32,471 nucleotides of DNA from Sulfitobacter undariae (GTDB lineage Bacteria > Pseudomonadota > Alphaproteobacteria > Rhodobacterales > Rhodobacteraceae), in contig NZ_JACIEI010000024.1 of NCBI RefSeq assembly GCF_014196805.1, positions 1 through 32,471 on the forward strand. Direction: 5' to 3'. Below, piece after piece: positions 32,441 through 32,471 of the stretch (positions are counted from its first letter, which is position 1; every line of letters starts with the position of its first letter). The position numbers and the translations under genes are program-made. Below the pieces are notes generated by a model. That model saw only the letters and a program-made list of their open reading frames with translations. It was not told the DNA's origin and ran no database searches.

Positions 32441-32471
32441 ATGGGACTGAAACGGACGGACGAATTTCGCC
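32441..32471 (+). CDS. Start of IS3-family orfA, cut by the window end
   Basis: The ATG at 32441 follows AAGGAG with a 7-nt spacer and gives MGLKRTDEFR before the window ends. This start is very like the N-terminus of IS3-family OrfA proteins common in Rhodobacteraceae. With ten residues visible the assignment depends on that short match and on the hairpin upstream. Confidence 0.6.
   Translation, partial: MGLKRTDEFR

Overview
The window looks like chromosome of a marine Roseobacter-group alphaproteobacterium (Rhodobacteraceae). The support is the Hint_2-type domain fused to an enzyme, a DUF6525-like protein, a ChrR-type cupin, moderate GC, and the many mobile-element pieces typical of these genomes. 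This is inferred from protein character only; no rRNA or other phylogenetic marker is present.

Layout. (1) 1-1863: the start of a gene leaving the window on the minus strand, then a PIG-L deacetylase fused to a Hint domain. (2) 2450-4763: a zinc-starvation operon on the minus strand (Zur box, zinT, CobW-type GTPase, DUF6525 gene coupled by TGATG). (3) 4851-5746: a decayed IS3-family orfB and gene-poor DNA. (4) 5747-9710: a minus-strand redox operon (aldehyde dehydrogenase, GST, NAD(P)-binding protein) divergent from a medium-chain dehydrogenase with a clear terminator. (5) 10076-11448: a minus-strand unit consisting of a strange selC-like tRNA with anticodon UAU, a metallophosphoesterase 36 nt after its CCA end, and an unknown 125-residue protein. 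(6) 11951-18547: a reverse-transcriptase-like ORF that overlaps the start of a 1853-residue autotransporter with twelve 86-residue HYR repeats. (7) 18780-23457: a TetR-controlled gene group (PNPOx-like protein, ChrR cupin, SDR, amine oxidase, tetR) divergent from a VOC protein, with matching operators in the intergenic region. (8) 23743-24674: a PRC-barrel envelope protein and a small acidic protein. (9) 24718-30284: a Tn7-like transposition module (TnsA, TniA/TnsB, TniB/TnsC, TniQ) with an array of candidate TnsB sites at its tniQ end. (10) 30285-32471: non-coding DNA with an orphan terminator, a PtuB-like HNH protein with an altered HNH motif, and the first codons of an IS3-family orfA behind an anti-readthrough hairpin.

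How they may work together. Zur repression probably ties zinT and the COG0523 GTPase to zinc supply. The TetR gene is the last gene of the operon it probably controls, and the same operator stands before the divergent VOC gene. The two least explained parts are the selC-like tRNA/phosphoesterase unit and the RT/autotransporter pair. The right end of the Tn7-like element was not found, so the HNH gene may be its cargo.
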